Below, in pieces: positions 8,061 through 15,873 of a stretch of 21,857 nucleotides of DNA. Each line of letters starts with the position of its first letter. The stretch's first letter is position 1. The notes below the pieces were generated by a model. It was given only the letters and a program-made list of their open reading frames with translations, had not been told where the DNA came from and did not search any database. This stretch comes from a virus: positions 1-21,857 of the IMG/VR virus record IMGVR_UViG_3300009610_000099; one strand, 5' to 3'. Made by a program: the position numbers and the translations under genes.

Positions 8061-8549
8061 ATGAGTATTTCGCTGCGACTCCGGGCGGAAGTGACAGTCA
8101 GCGAGGCGCTGAGCCTGGCTGCCCTGGCCACGGCCACGCCCGCGGCGGAATACAGCGCTTACGCCACGCAACTGAACCTCGCCGGCACGACCACGCCGCC
8201 CGTCGAAAAACACGCCTCGCTGTCGAAAGCCTTAACGGCCGGTGCCGCCACCATCGACCTGACGGCGATTGCCGGTCAATTCGGCAACGTGAATTTCACC
8301 GGGCTGAAGCTGCAAGCGATGCTGCTCAAGAACAGTTCTTCCAACGGCACCATCACCGTCAGCAAGGGCGCGTCCAACGGCTACGGCCTGGACTCCGGCG
8401 GCGCCACGTTCACGATTCCCGTCGCGCCCGGCGCCACCGTGGTTTTCTTCTTCGACGACGAACCGCCCGACGTCGCCGGCGGCGCAAAGAATCTCGACCT
8501 GGCAGGCACCGGAACGCAGTCGCTTCAAATGACTCTGGTTGCGGGGTGA
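8061..8549 (+). CDS. Unknown phage structural protein
   Basis: This 162-aa protein begins six bases after the preceding stop. After an Ala-rich N-terminus it shows alternating beta-type segments (NVNFTGLKLQAMLLKN, GTITVSKGASNGYGL, FTIPVAPGATVVFFF), compatible with a small jelly-roll. Its position between head and connector genes suggests a virion component. No catalytic motif, signal peptide or transmembrane helix is seen, and the family is unknown to me. Confidence 0.65.
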   Translation: MSISLRLRAEVTVSEALSLAALATATPAAEYSAYATQLNLAGTTTPPVEKHASLSKALTAGAATIDLTAIAGQFGNVNFTGLKLQAMLLKNSSSNGTITVSKGASNGYGLDSGGATFTIPVAPGATVVFFFDDEPPDVAGGAKNLDLAGTGTQSLQMTLVAG

Positions 8550-8552
8550 ACC

Positions 8553-8948
8553 ATGCTCACCCTTCAAGAGCGCGGAGTCAAAATGCACAACCGCCATGCC
8601 CCGAAGGCGGCGGGCATCCGCGGCGTTTATGCGACCAAAGCCAGCAACTACACCGCGTCCGTCACGCTCTTGGACTTCATTGCCGGCAACTCCGATTTCG
8701 TCAGTCAGCCCGCGCCCGGGGACGTCCGCGCCCGCCACGACTTCCAGACGCGGACGATCATCGGGCCACGGGCTTCGCTGGTCATCGACGGCACGCCGTT
8801 CACACCGGCCGTCGGGGACCGCTGGACGGAAACGATTTTCGGCGAGGTCTGCCGCTTCGAAGTGACGGACGATCAAACGTCCGATGCCGCGACGTTCTCT
8901 GACACGGGCCGCACCCGCATCCGCATCCGCCTCAAGAGGGTCAACTGA
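8553..8948 (+). CDS. Putative head-tail joining or head-closure protein
   Basis: This 131-aa protein occupies the slot of lambda FII and other head-closure proteins, just before the tail-completion genes. A short N-terminal helix is followed by beta strands (SVTLLDFIAG, HDFQTRTIIG, PAVGDRWTETIFGEVCRFEV). The segment PAVGDRW is reminiscent of adaptor proteins with a P-x-x-G-D loop. An in-frame ATG at 8583 follows GGAG by 5 bases and is a credible shorter start beginning MHNRHAPK. I kept 8553 because it fits the tight gene spacing. Its stop overlaps the next ATG (TGATG). Function is inferred from position. Confidence 0.6.
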   Translation: MLTLQERGVKMHNRHAPKAAGIRGVYATKASNYTASVTLLDFIAGNSDFVSQPAPGDVRARHDFQTRTIIGPRASLVIDGTPFTPAVGDRWTETIFGEVCRFEVTDDQTSDAATFSDTGRTRIRIRLKRVN

Positions 8949-9454
8949 TGACCCTCTATGAGCGAGCCTTGCAGGTGGGCGAGGACCTGGTGGACAAGAT
9001 TCGCATGGCGCTGAAGCCGTGGAAGTCCGCCACGGTGGCGCGCGAGTACGCTCCGAAGATTGACGACGCGCAGTTCGACGCCTGGATTGCGACTCAAAAA
9101 TCCTTGGGCGTTTTCGTCATTCCGCTGGGCCTGCGATCAGAACTGGCAACCCGCGGCCACGACAACGTCACTTACCGGTACGGCGTCATCTTCGCGGAGA
9201 AGTGCGACGAAGGCGGACTGCCGTCGCTGGCCTGGATGGACAAGCGCGTCACGGCGCTGCTCCAGGTTGAGGAAATGCTCGGCGATATCCGGTCCTGGGA
9301 AGAGAGCCCGCTGAAGCCGGAGGAATCCGAAATCACATTGATGTTCGACCCCGACGCCTACCGGCTCAACCACGCCTTCTGGGGCTTGTGGGAGATCAGC
9401 CTCAACGAGACCTGCCGGCGAACCCACCCCATCCGATATGAGGTGGACCCGTGA
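8948..9454 (+). CDS. Putative tail terminator or tail-completion protein
   Basis: This 168-aa protein has an N-terminal helix and then strand segments (YRYGVIFAEKCDEG), followed by a helix WMDKRVTALLQVEEML. This layout resembles gpU-type tail terminators, where a conserved Asp helix packs against a sheet. In that role it would cap the finished tail tube and meet the head connector. It overlaps both neighbours by one to four bases, consistent with coupled translation. The similarity is at fold level and by position only, so a different adaptor role is possible. Confidence 0.5.
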   Translation: MTLYERALQVGEDLVDKIRMALKPWKSATVAREYAPKIDDAQFDAWIATQKSLGVFVIPLGLRSELATRGHDNVTYRYGVIFAEKCDEGGLPSLAWMDKRVTALLQVEEMLGDIRSWEESPLKPEESEITLMFDPDAYRLNHAFWGLWEISLNETCRRTHPIRYEVDP

Positions 9455-9996
9455 ACATTGCCATGACCGCTTCGCAGCGACTGTTCTTCGACAGCGACGC
9501 CATCCTGAAAGAACTCAGCGCCGCCGAACGGAAGGTGAATTCCCGCTTCGGTAGCTTCGTCATGACGGGCGCCCGCCGGTCGATGCGGGAAGTCGGCAAG
9601 GACGGGAAGCCTTCGCCACCCGGCAAACCGCCGAAGGCCCGCAAAGGCAAACGCGGCGGGCTCTTGAAGCGTGGCCCGTTCGCGGTCCAGTTCGCCTGGG
9701 ACACCGCCCGCCGCACGACCGTTGTCGGGCCGCTGGTGATTCCGGGAGGGAAGGATCGCAACCCCGGCGGCACGATGCCCGAAGCCCTGGAGCATCCCGG
9801 CGGCAAGGTCATCGTCAAAGAGGCGCAAAAAAAGGACGGTACCTACAGCGTTCGGGCCGCGGCCTGGGCGCACATCAACGGCGGCAAGATTCGCGAGCGC
9901 GTCGCCAGCGTGAAAGCCCGGCCGTTCATGCAGCCGTCGCTCGACAAGGAAGCGCCGAAGTTCCCCGGACTCTGGCGCAACGCAATTACCAAGTGA
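9451..9996 (+). CDS. HK97 gp10/lambda gpZ-like tail-completion protein
   Basis: This 181-aa protein carries the typical pattern of HK97-gp10 or minor tail protein Z relatives: a basic Gly/Pro segment SPPGKPPKARKGKRGG at about 55-70, a middle TTVVGP strand, and the C-terminal motif ARPFMQPSLDK before a tryptophan-containing helix. Such proteins help finish the tail's head-proximal end. GTG 9451 follows GAGG (9440-9443) by 7 bases and overlaps the previous stop (GTGA); ATG 9463 is a weaker alternative. The tail tube gene lies immediately downstream, as in many siphoviruses. Confidence 0.75.
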   Translation: MNIAMTASQRLFFDSDAILKELSAAERKVNSRFGSFVMTGARRSMREVGKDGKPSPPGKPPKARKGKRGGLLKRGPFAVQFAWDTARRTTVVGPLVIPGGKDRNPGGTMPEALEHPGGKVIVKEAQKKDGTYSVRAAAWAHINGGKIRERVASVKARPFMQPSLDKEAPKFPGLWRNAITK

Positions 9997-10006
9997 GGTA
10001 TTCGAA

Positions 10007-10549
10007 ATGAAGCGAGGCATTCTCTGCGATTTGTACGTCAACACGGCGGCCCACTCTGGCTCTTACAACTCCGGCACTTGGGATGAAATCGACATCGCCC
10101 AGGACGTGAACCTGGGCAAGTCGAAGGAAACCCACGACACGACGAAGCGCCGCGGCAAGGGCATCAAGACCATCAAGACGACGCTGACTGACATCGTCAT
10201 CACCGGGAAGATTCCGGTGCCCGACGATGTTGCCGTCGGCAACCCCGACTACGATCAGTGGCTGCTCTTCAACGATGCCTGGGACGCGGACGAAGCGCTC
10301 GACGTCATGGCCCTGACTGGGCCGATCACGACGAACGGGAATAGCGGGGTCCGCGGTTATTTCGAAATCACGAAATGGGACCTGGATCAGGCGAACGGCG
10401 TGGCGCTCTTCCACGACTTTGAACTCCGAGTGACGGACGTGCCGTTCGCCGTGCTCACCGCCGTAGCGGGGGCGAAGCCACTGCGGAAAGTCAAAATCTC
10501 CGGAGGCTCGCCGGTCTACGCGGCGATGGGCTCCAAGGTCTACGCGTAA
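10007..10549 (+). CDS. Major tail tube protein
   Basis: This 180-aa protein would polymerise into the tail tube. It shows the tube-protein layout: an N-terminal WDEIDIAQDV strand pair, then a basic loop (KETHDTTKRRGKG) followed by KTTLTDIVITGKIP. A D-x-W..LFNDAWDADEAL helix comes next and then FEITKWDLDQ strands. GAGG (9994-9997) lies 9 bases before the ATG. Size, and its place just before the gpG/gpT and tape-measure genes, match lambda V and its relatives. Sheath genes are absent here, so the tail is presumably non-contractile. Confidence 0.75.
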   Translation: MKRGILCDLYVNTAAHSGSYNSGTWDEIDIAQDVNLGKSKETHDTTKRRGKGIKTIKTTLTDIVITGKIPVPDDVAVGNPDYDQWLLFNDAWDADEALDVMALTGPITTNGNSGVRGYFEITKWDLDQANGVALFHDFELRVTDVPFAVLTAVAGAKPLRKVKISGGSPVYAAMGSKVYA

Positions 10550-10558
10550 AGGGGATGC

Positions 10559-11011
10559 ATGCAATCGTTCAAAGACGTTAAGGGCGACGCCTGGATCTTC
10601 CCGGCGTTCACGTTCGGCCTCGTCCTGGACATCAGAGACAAGACCGGCGTCGATTTTCTCGGCGACGATTCGCCCGAAGCGAAGGGCGCCGGCAAGTGGT
10701 TCGGCATGCTCTTCAACCCGCGCTATCTCGGGCGCGTGCTGTACGTGATTTTCGAAGACGTGATTCACGAGCGCGGCCTGGATGAACGGTCCTTCGCCAA
10801 ACGCTTCGACGCCGACGCCTGCGAATCCGCACGCATGTGCATCATCGAGAGCCTTGTGCTTTTTATCCACGGCCGGCAGCAGGGGGCGGCGATGAACAGA
10901 GAACTGTCGGCCGTCGTCGCAAAGCTGAACAGCGCTCTGCTCACTCGCTGGAAGAGTACGGTTGGCGCTGCGCTGGCATCGCTGGACTCGACCCCCGACC
11001 CTTCAGCCTGA
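10559..11011 (+). CDS. Tail assembly chaperone, gpG-like
   Basis: This 150-aa protein lies between tail tube and tape measure, where tail phages encode a chaperone for the tape-measure protein. The first 110 residues look folded (KGDAWIFPAFTFGLVLDIRD; KWFGMLFNPRYLGRVLYVIF). The frame continues with a helical tail to TGA 11009-11011. A second, -1 frame opens across its 3' half and encodes a conserved-looking gpT-type segment, so this gene probably makes two products, G and G-T. Candidate slip sites are given in the next entry. The function is inferred from context and the two-frame architecture. Confidence 0.75.
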   Translation: MQSFKDVKGDAWIFPAFTFGLVLDIRDKTGVDFLGDDSPEAKGAGKWFGMLFNPRYLGRVLYVIFEDVIHERGLDERSFAKRFDADACESARMCIIESLVLFIHGRQQGAAMNRELSAVVAKLNSALLTRWKSTVGAALASLDSTPDPSA

Positions 11012-11244
11012 GGCACTTGTCCTGGATGGCTCGTGGCGCCGACGAGGCGGCCTGGAATCGGGCGCGGTCGCTCGCGGAGGTGACGTGGGCCGTCTGGGCC
11101 AAAGACCCGCTGCCGCGGGGAATCTGCGAACCGTACTTCGTGCAACCCGCCATGAACAGCCGGGGCAACAAACTGGCGATGGCCGGGCTTCTTTCGGACC
11201 TCGACAAGTCGGAGCGTAGCAATGGCGGCGGGCGGCGGCGGTAG
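10925..11244 (+). CDS. gpT-like C-terminal extension read by -1 frameshift from gpG
   Basis: In the -1 frame relative to gpG, translation reads SLEEYGWRCAGIAGLDPR and then PFSLRHLSWMARG before ending at TAG 11242-11244. This matches the look of tail-chaperone C-terminal segments (W-R-x-A-G-x-A-G-L-D-P-R-P). From 10837 to 11017 this frame has no ATG, GTG or TTG, yet the motif lies upstream of its first ATG (11026). A frameshift from gpG is therefore the simplest route. Possible slip sites are CGCAAAG (10918-10924, used for the start given here), the G-run 10882-10886 and the T-run 10860-10864. None is a textbook heptamer. It overlaps the tape-measure ATG by 23 bases. If there is no frameshift, the product is only 11026-11244 (72 aa). 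Confidence 0.6.
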
Positions 11245-12997
11245 CGGCAAGAGCGGGGCCATCCGTACGGGTGCCGCCTTCGTTGAGATATTTGCCAAGG
11301 ACAAGGGACTCCGCGCCTGGCTCAACACCGTCCCGAAACAATTCCAGGCCTTCGGTAAAAAGCTCAGTGCGATCGGCCTGGCCGGCGCAGGCATCGGCGC
11401 CGCCGTCGCCGCACCGCTGGTCGGGCTCATCAATCATTTCGTCGAAGCGGGCAGCGCGGCCACGGACATGGCGGCCCGTTTGAACACGAGCACCGAAACC
11501 GTCACCGGGCTGTCTTACGCCGCGGATCTGGCCGGCACGTCGGCCGAAGACATGGAAGGCTCGCTGGCGAAACTGCAAAAGCAAATCGCAGCCGGCGAGA
11601 AAGTCGCGGGCATCGACTTAAGCGCGTTGAAGGACGCGGACCTGGAAACCCAAGTCTACGCCGTGGCCGACGCCATCGCGGCGATTGAGAATCCAACGGA
11701 GCAGGCGGCCGCGGCCACGGAAGCGTTCGGTAAGTCCGGCCGCAAGATGCTGCCGTTTTTGAAGGAAGGCGCGGCCGGCCTGGCGAAGCTCAAAGCGCAG
11801 GCCGCGGCCGATGGCGCGATCATCACCACTGCGGAAGCCGAAAAGGCGGACCGCATCGGCGACGCGATCAGTCGTATTTGGACCATCATCAAAAGCATCG
11901 GCCGCAAGGTCGGCGACGCGCTCCTGCCCGACGCCGCCGCGGTCGAACATTTCGTATCGCTCATCAGTTCCTACGGGCAGCAGATTCGCCAGTTCATCAG
12001 CGATAACGCCGGACTCTTCAAGATCATCGGCATGGTGGCCGGCGGCCTGATTGCCGGCGGGCTCGCCGTCGCGGCCTTCGGCGCGGCGTTCACGGCGCTG
12101 GGCGTCGTGCTGGGCGGTGTCTTGACGGGGCTCGGCGCTATCGCCGCCGTCATTGGCGCCCTGCTCTCACCGCTGGGCTTATTCGTGGCGGGGCTCGCGG
12201 GCATTGCCGCGCTCATCATTGCATCCGATTTCGACACGTACAGCGAAAGCGTTGAACGATTGGGACTCATCTTCGGCCAGACCTTCGGCGGCATCCGCGA
12301 CGCGCTGGCGGGCGGTGACTTGAAGCTCGCCGGCGAGATTGCGATGATCGGTTTGGAAATGGCGTTTCAGGAAGGCGTCGGCCTCCTCGAAAAAATCTGG
12401 ATCGGCTTCAAATTCTTTTTCTTCGGATTGTGGCTGGCCATCGAACACGCGGCCCGGCTGACCGCCGCGGCGATCGGCAGCGTAATGTTCGAAGTGATCC
12501 AGGCCACAATCGACGGGCTGAATCTGCTGATCGACGGGATCAACAAAGTCATCGAAGCGTCGAACGAACTCAACCCGTTCGGCGACATCGGCGCGCTGGG
12601 GCACGTCAACAAATTGAAGGACCGTTCCGTGCTGGGCCGCGAAGTCGCGCAGCAGAATCGGGAAATCCGCGAGCTTGAAGAGGATAAGCGCCGGCAAATG
12701 GAAGAGGCCGGCAAGGTCGATCCCGCACTACAAGCTCGCCTGGATCAATTGACTGCGCAGGCACGCGACTTGAAGCGGCCGGAAGCGGCGAAGGCGGAGG
12801 AGGTTGCGCGGGCCGCGAAGGAAATGGTCGAGGGCACCGGCCCTGTCCAAGGCGCCTTTGGCAGTTCGGCCAGCAGCGGGGCCCTCGGCCTCGGCGACGG
12901 CAGCGGCATCGAAAAGAACACGGAGCGGACGGCCAAAGCCTGCGAGGGCACGGAGAAAGCGATCAAAGGGCTCAAGCCCGTGTTGATGGAAGAATAA
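11222..12997 (+). CDS. Tail tape measure protein
   Basis: This 591-aa protein would set tail length and pass into the host envelope during injection. The N-terminal part is Ala/Gly-rich and helical. Residues 267-340 are one long hydrophobic run (VAGGLIAGGLAVAAFGAAF and following), and a second hydrophobic segment, FKFFFFGLWLA, lies near 395. These are typical membrane-active parts of tape measures. A charged coiled-coil candidate (REIRELEEDKRRQMEEA) lies near 478-495, followed by more helix. At roughly 1.5 angstrom per residue a tail of about 90 nm is expected, which is short for a siphovirus. No peptidase or lysozyme domain is evident. It follows the gpG/gpT pair as expected. Confidence 0.85.
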   Translation: MAAGGGGSGKSGAIRTGAAFVEIFAKDKGLRAWLNTVPKQFQAFGKKLSAIGLAGAGIGAAVAAPLVGLINHFVEAGSAATDMAARLNTSTETVTGLSYAADLAGTSAEDMEGSLAKLQKQIAAGEKVAGIDLSALKDADLETQVYAVADAIAAIENPTEQAAAATEAFGKSGRKMLPFLKEGAAGLAKLKAQAAADGAIITTAEAEKADRIGDAISRIWTIIKSIGRKVGDALLPDAAAVEHFVSLISSYGQQIRQFISDNAGLFKIIGMVAGGLIAGGLAVAAFGAAFTALGVVLGGVLTGLGAIAAVIGALLSPLGLFVAGLAGIAALIIASDFDTYSESVERLGLIFGQTFGGIRDALAGGDLKLAGEIAMIGLEMAFQEGVGLLEKIWIGFKFFFFGLWLAIEHAARLTAAAIGSVMFEVIQATIDGLNLLIDGINKVIEASNELNPFGDIGALGHVNKLKDRSVLGREVAQQNREIRELEEDKRRQMEEAGKVDPALQARLDQLTAQARDLKRPEAAKAEEVARAAKEMVEGTGPVQGAFGSSASSGALGLGDGSGIEKNTERTAKACEGTEKAIKGLKPVLMEE

Positions 12998-12999
12998 GC

Positions 13000-13971
13000 A
13001 TGCACGTTCTGCAGTTGGATTTGCAGGAAGACATCACCGCGGACGCGAAGAATTCGTCCGGGGAACTGCTCTACCACGCCTTCGACATCGGCGAAGACGA
13101 AGCGGACCTGGACAAAGTCGTTCAGGCGGTGCTGGATCAGAGCTACGAGTTCCTCACCTTCCGCGTGCCGAACACGCCGGGGCAGCCGTCGAACTCGCGA
13201 CTGGACCGCATCTTCCGCAAGTCGGTCAAGCCGGCCTGGCTGACTCACAATCAGGCGCTGGCCGTCGTCACCTACGGGATGCTCGACGCGCTGCCGTGGC
13301 CGGATCTCGGCACGGGCGGGACGCCGGGGCCCGGCGGGCAGACGAACCCGAGCGAGAAGCCGGCGGCGGAAGAGTTCGGGCCGGAGCTTTCGTTCGACAC
13401 CCAGGGCGGCAACTCGCGGATTTTGATTTCGAAGAAAACGCGCTGGCGCAACAAGTCCGAAGACTTCCTGATCAACAACGCGCCGGACCTGCACGGGGCC
13501 ATCGGCTATTCGGACGGCAAGATTGAAGGCTGCGACATTTACACCGGCTCGTTGCGGTGGTCGATCACGTTCAAAGGCGTGCCGGTCACGGGGGAGTATC
13601 TCGACAAGCTGGAATTCATGACCGCGAAAATCGGCAGCGATGGCGACGGCGGCATTCACAAGTTCTTCGGCCGTGATCCGTACTCGCAACTCTTCCTCGG
13701 CGCGTCCGGCAATTACCGGCCCGCGGATAAATGGGTGGTGACTTACAACTTCCTCGGCGGCAAGAACCGCTCCAATCTCTACATCCCGGCGACGGGCGGG
13801 TTCCGCGTCTACTTCGACGACGTCCGGGCGCACGACTACGTCTGGATGATGTACAAGGAAATCACGGAAGACAGTTTCGTCTTTCAAGTGCCCAAGGCGG
13901 GTTACGTCGAAGAGGTCTACGATCCCGTTCAGTTGCGCCAACTCTTCTGGCCGGGGGGCTACGTCGGATGA
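13000..13971 (+). CDS. Putative tail-tip (distal tail-like) protein
   Basis: This 323-aa protein follows directly after the tape measure, the usual place of the distal tail or baseplate hub gene. It begins with HVLQLDLQEDI, has a Gly/Pro-rich linker near residues 103-120 (GTGGTPGPGGQTNPSEK), and then a beta-rich, aromatic-rich C-terminal half (GSLRWSITFKGVPVTGEYLDKL; KWVVTYNFLGG). The linker suggests two domains. It overlaps the next gene by 4 bases (ATGA). I do not recognise a specific family, so the function is by position. Confidence 0.65.
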   Translation: MHVLQLDLQEDITADAKNSSGELLYHAFDIGEDEADLDKVVQAVLDQSYEFLTFRVPNTPGQPSNSRLDRIFRKSVKPAWLTHNQALAVVTYGMLDALPWPDLGTGGTPGPGGQTNPSEKPAAEEFGPELSFDTQGGNSRILISKKTRWRNKSEDFLINNAPDLHGAIGYSDGKIEGCDIYTGSLRWSITFKGVPVTGEYLDKLEFMTAKIGSDGDGGIHKFFGRDPYSQLFLGASGNYRPADKWVVTYNFLGGKNRSNLYIPATGGFRVYFDDVRAHDYVWMMYKEITEDSFVFQVPKAGYVEEVYDPVQLRQLFWPGGYVG

Positions 13972-14612
13972 TCGACCCCGGCAAACGCCAGGTCGCGGGC
14001 ACACGGCCGAAGCTCTCCGCAGGCGCCTGGAACTCATTCATCGCGATGTCGAATGAATTCCAGATGCAACAGACGGGCGACCCGTCCGCCAATCCGCCGG
14101 TTGTCGAAGTCAACCCGTCGCTCACGGTCATGGTGCTGAACAGCACTGGTGTGGCCCGCGAGCCCGGTCACATCGTCGCTATGCCGAAGAGCACGACGGC
14201 ATTAGGCCGATTCCCCGATGACATGCTCGACGCCGGACGCCGCCCCTACCTGACGGGCAGCACACCTGCCGCTGGCGGCGGGGTTCCAATTGCGGTCTAC
14301 GTCGATGCGGTCGATGTCGATGAAGCCGGCAAGGCCGTTATTCTCGGCGTCGCATCGACCATCGTGAACATGACCGACGCCGCTCACAATTTCGCCAAAC
14401 CGACGCCGTCGGACTGCACCAAGTTCACCAGCGATCCGGGCGGACCGTACCCGATTCTGAAAGTCGAGACCGGCACCGGCAACAAAAAAGCGCAAGTGCT
14501 GATCGGCCTGCCGCTGAAAATGCTTGAAGTCGTCACCGACGTCCAATGCGACGGCGGCGAGCTCGATGTGACGTATACGGAAATCTGGACCCTCTACGAA
14601 GAGGAGTCCTAA
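13968..14612 (+). CDS. Unknown tail-tip region protein
   Basis: This 214-aa protein starts at an ATG overlapping the previous stop. It has beta-type segments (LTVMVLNSTGVAREPGHIVAM; GVPIAVYVDAVDVDEAGKAVIL) and no membrane segment. It could be a small baseplate or tip component. The 3' end carries GAGGAG (14601-14606), positioned not for this gene but for initiation of the next one just after the TAA. Confidence 0.65.
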   Translation: MIDPGKRQVAGTRPKLSAGAWNSFIAMSNEFQMQQTGDPSANPPVVEVNPSLTVMVLNSTGVAREPGHIVAMPKSTTALGRFPDDMLDAGRRPYLTGSTPAAGGGVPIAVYVDAVDVDEAGKAVILGVASTIVNMTDAAHNFAKPTPSDCTKFTSDPGGPYPILKVETGTGNKKAQVLIGLPLKMLEVVTDVQCDGGELDVTYTEIWTLYEEES

Positions 14613-15182
14613 CTGGGCACGCGCACTGAGACCATTGATGGCTGCGAGTGCTGCACGCCGGTCTGCAACCTGCTGTGTAATGAATGCGCGTCCACCGATA
14701 TGAACATGGAACTATTACGGTGGCGCGACGTTGTCTGGAGCGGCTGCACGCCGACCTTCGACGCCTGGAGCACTGATATCACATCGGCGAACCGGAATTT
14801 TTCTGAGTTCATGAGTGGCGGCGAATGCACCTACCTGGGCGACGTCGGGCCTGGGCCTGGCTTTGAAGAAGACCCTTCAATCCCGACCTCGCCGCTTCGA
14901 AGGATGATCGTCGCGCAACTGATCTGTTCCAATGAATTCCTCGCCAAAACACCCTGCGAGGATAACCCGGCCGGCGACCGCTTCGTGCTCTCGTGCAACG
15001 TCCAACGCGCACTTCCTCCGACCTACGTCACCCCGTTCTACGTCTCGGTTTACTGGCAAGTGATCTCCTTCGACCCCTCGCCGTTCGATCTGGTGATGCG
15101 AGTCGGATTGTATCACGCCGCTAACGCCGACCTCGGCGATCATTGGATGGAACTCGAAGTCCGTTTTACGTGTGTGCCATGA
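14613..15182 (+). CDS. Cys-rich unknown tail-region protein with probable CTG start
   Basis: The frame opens immediately after the previous TAA with CTG GGC ACG. GAGGAG ends 6 bases before that CTG, so a CTG start would give 189 aa. Its first 26 residues hold six Cys (GCECCTPVC, then LLCNEC), which looks like a metal-binding or disulphide knot. The first ATG (14700) would remove all six. More Cys follow (SGCTPTF, GGECTYL, QLICSN, TPCEDN, LSCN, FTCVP), and the C-terminal half is beta-rich. No family is recognised. A secreted or virion-surface disulphide-stabilised domain is a guess. The stop overlaps the next ATG. The conservative annotation is 14700-15182. Confidence 0.6.
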   Translation: MGTRTETIDGCECCTPVCNLLCNECASTDMNMELLRWRDVVWSGCTPTFDAWSTDITSANRNFSEFMSGGECTYLGDVGPGPGFEEDPSIPTSPLRRMIVAQLICSNEFLAKTPCEDNPAGDRFVLSCNVQRALPPTYVTPFYVSVYWQVISFDPSPFDLVMRVGLYHAANADLGDHWMELEVRFTCVP

Positions 15183-15466
15183 TCCTCGAGCCCTACGTTG
15201 CCTGGCTCGAATCGAATTTCGATTCGCACCTGAAGCCCGACGCCGTCGCGGCCCACGCCGCCTTCATTGCCGATTACCGCGAAGGCCTGGAGCTTCCGCT
15301 CGTCGGCGCACTGGCGTCGCCCGCGACGGAGAGTTGTGTCGATCGCGATCGCGAACTGACGGCCGGCGAGATCGCCGCCCTGGGCCTCGACACCCGTTGC
15401 CGGTGGTTCGCCTGCAAAACCGGCGAGCACAAAGCGCACCGGCAATGCCAGAGGAAACGAAGCTAG
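15179..15466 (+). CDS. Small unknown protein with basic Cys-containing C-terminus
   Basis: This 95-aa protein begins at an ATG overlapping the preceding stop (ATGA). The first half looks helical (LEPYVAWLESNFDSHLKP). The C-terminus is basic with Cys and His (RCRWFACKTGEHKAHRQCQ), which could bind a metal or nucleic acid. It sits between a Cys-rich protein and a fibre-associated protein. Function unknown. Its TAG stop is embedded in a CTAGATAC motif. Confidence 0.6.
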   Translation: MILEPYVAWLESNFDSHLKPDAVAAHAAFIADYREGLELPLVGALASPATESCVDRDRELTAGEIAALGLDTRCRWFACKTGEHKAHRQCQRKRS

Positions 15467-15470
15467 ATAC
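15463..15470 (+). promoter_or_regulatory. CTAGATAC motif, candidate late promoter -10 element (site 2)
   Basis: This motif is identical over 8 bases to the sites at 2214 and 17028. It is 2 bases from an ATG (15473) that opens only a 14-codon frame, and 31 bases before the better-supported ATG 15502, which has GGAGG. A transcript starting near 15473 would carry that Shine-Dalgarno sequence. The overlap with the upstream gene's TAG stop makes chance somewhat more likely here than at the other sites. Confidence 0.35.
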
Positions 15471-15501
15471 TGATGCCAAAATTTCCGGAGGTCAGACCCC
15501 G

Positions 15502-15873
15502 ATGCAGACTCCGCTGATCGACTTCCGTGGCGGGCGGCTGAATCTCGCGTTTCGCCGAGGCTCGACCGTCGGCCTGACCTATCAGGACATCCGCGACGCC
15601 GCCGGAACGCTGATTCAAAACATCGCGTCCGCGGAAATCACGTTCCGCGAAGGCACGACCGCCGATGAGGTCCTCGGCGCGGCGGTCGTTGGTCTCACGG
15701 TGACGCCGACGAACACCTTGACGGCCGTCGTCTGGGAAATGTCGGTCGCCGACACGCGGCTTTTCGATCCGACGAAAACTTACTGGTATCAACTCGACCT
15801 CATCACGCTCGCCGGCAAAACGTGGACGATTGTGTTTGGCGACGTTGAAGTCGATCCGGAGGGCACCTCGTGA
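15502..15873 (+). CDS. Putative baseplate or fibre-associated beta-sandwich protein
   Basis: This 123-aa protein starts at ATG 15502, 10 bases after GGAGG (15487-15491). An in-frame ATG at 15445 would add 19 residues but has no such site. The pattern (F-x-R-G-S-T at the start; GVTYQD-like and SAEITFREG strands; TKTYWYQLDLITLAGKTWT; FGDVEVDPEG at the end) resembles the small N-terminal beta-sandwich domains of baseplate upper proteins. It overlaps the glycine-rich fibre gene by 4 bases (GTGA), supporting a fibre-attachment role. This is a fold-level guess. Confidence 0.6.
   Translation: MQTPLIDFRGGRLNLAFRRGSTVGLTYQDIRDAAGTLIQNIASAEITFREGTTADEVLGAAVVGLTVTPTNTLTAVVWEMSVADTRLFDPTKTYWYQLDLITLAGKTWTIVFGDVEVDPEGTS

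Noticed and set aside
15473-15517. 14-codon frame starting 2 bases after CTAGATAC
   Set aside because: Too short to support and it overlaps the better start at 15502; it might be a leader peptide but nothing shows it.
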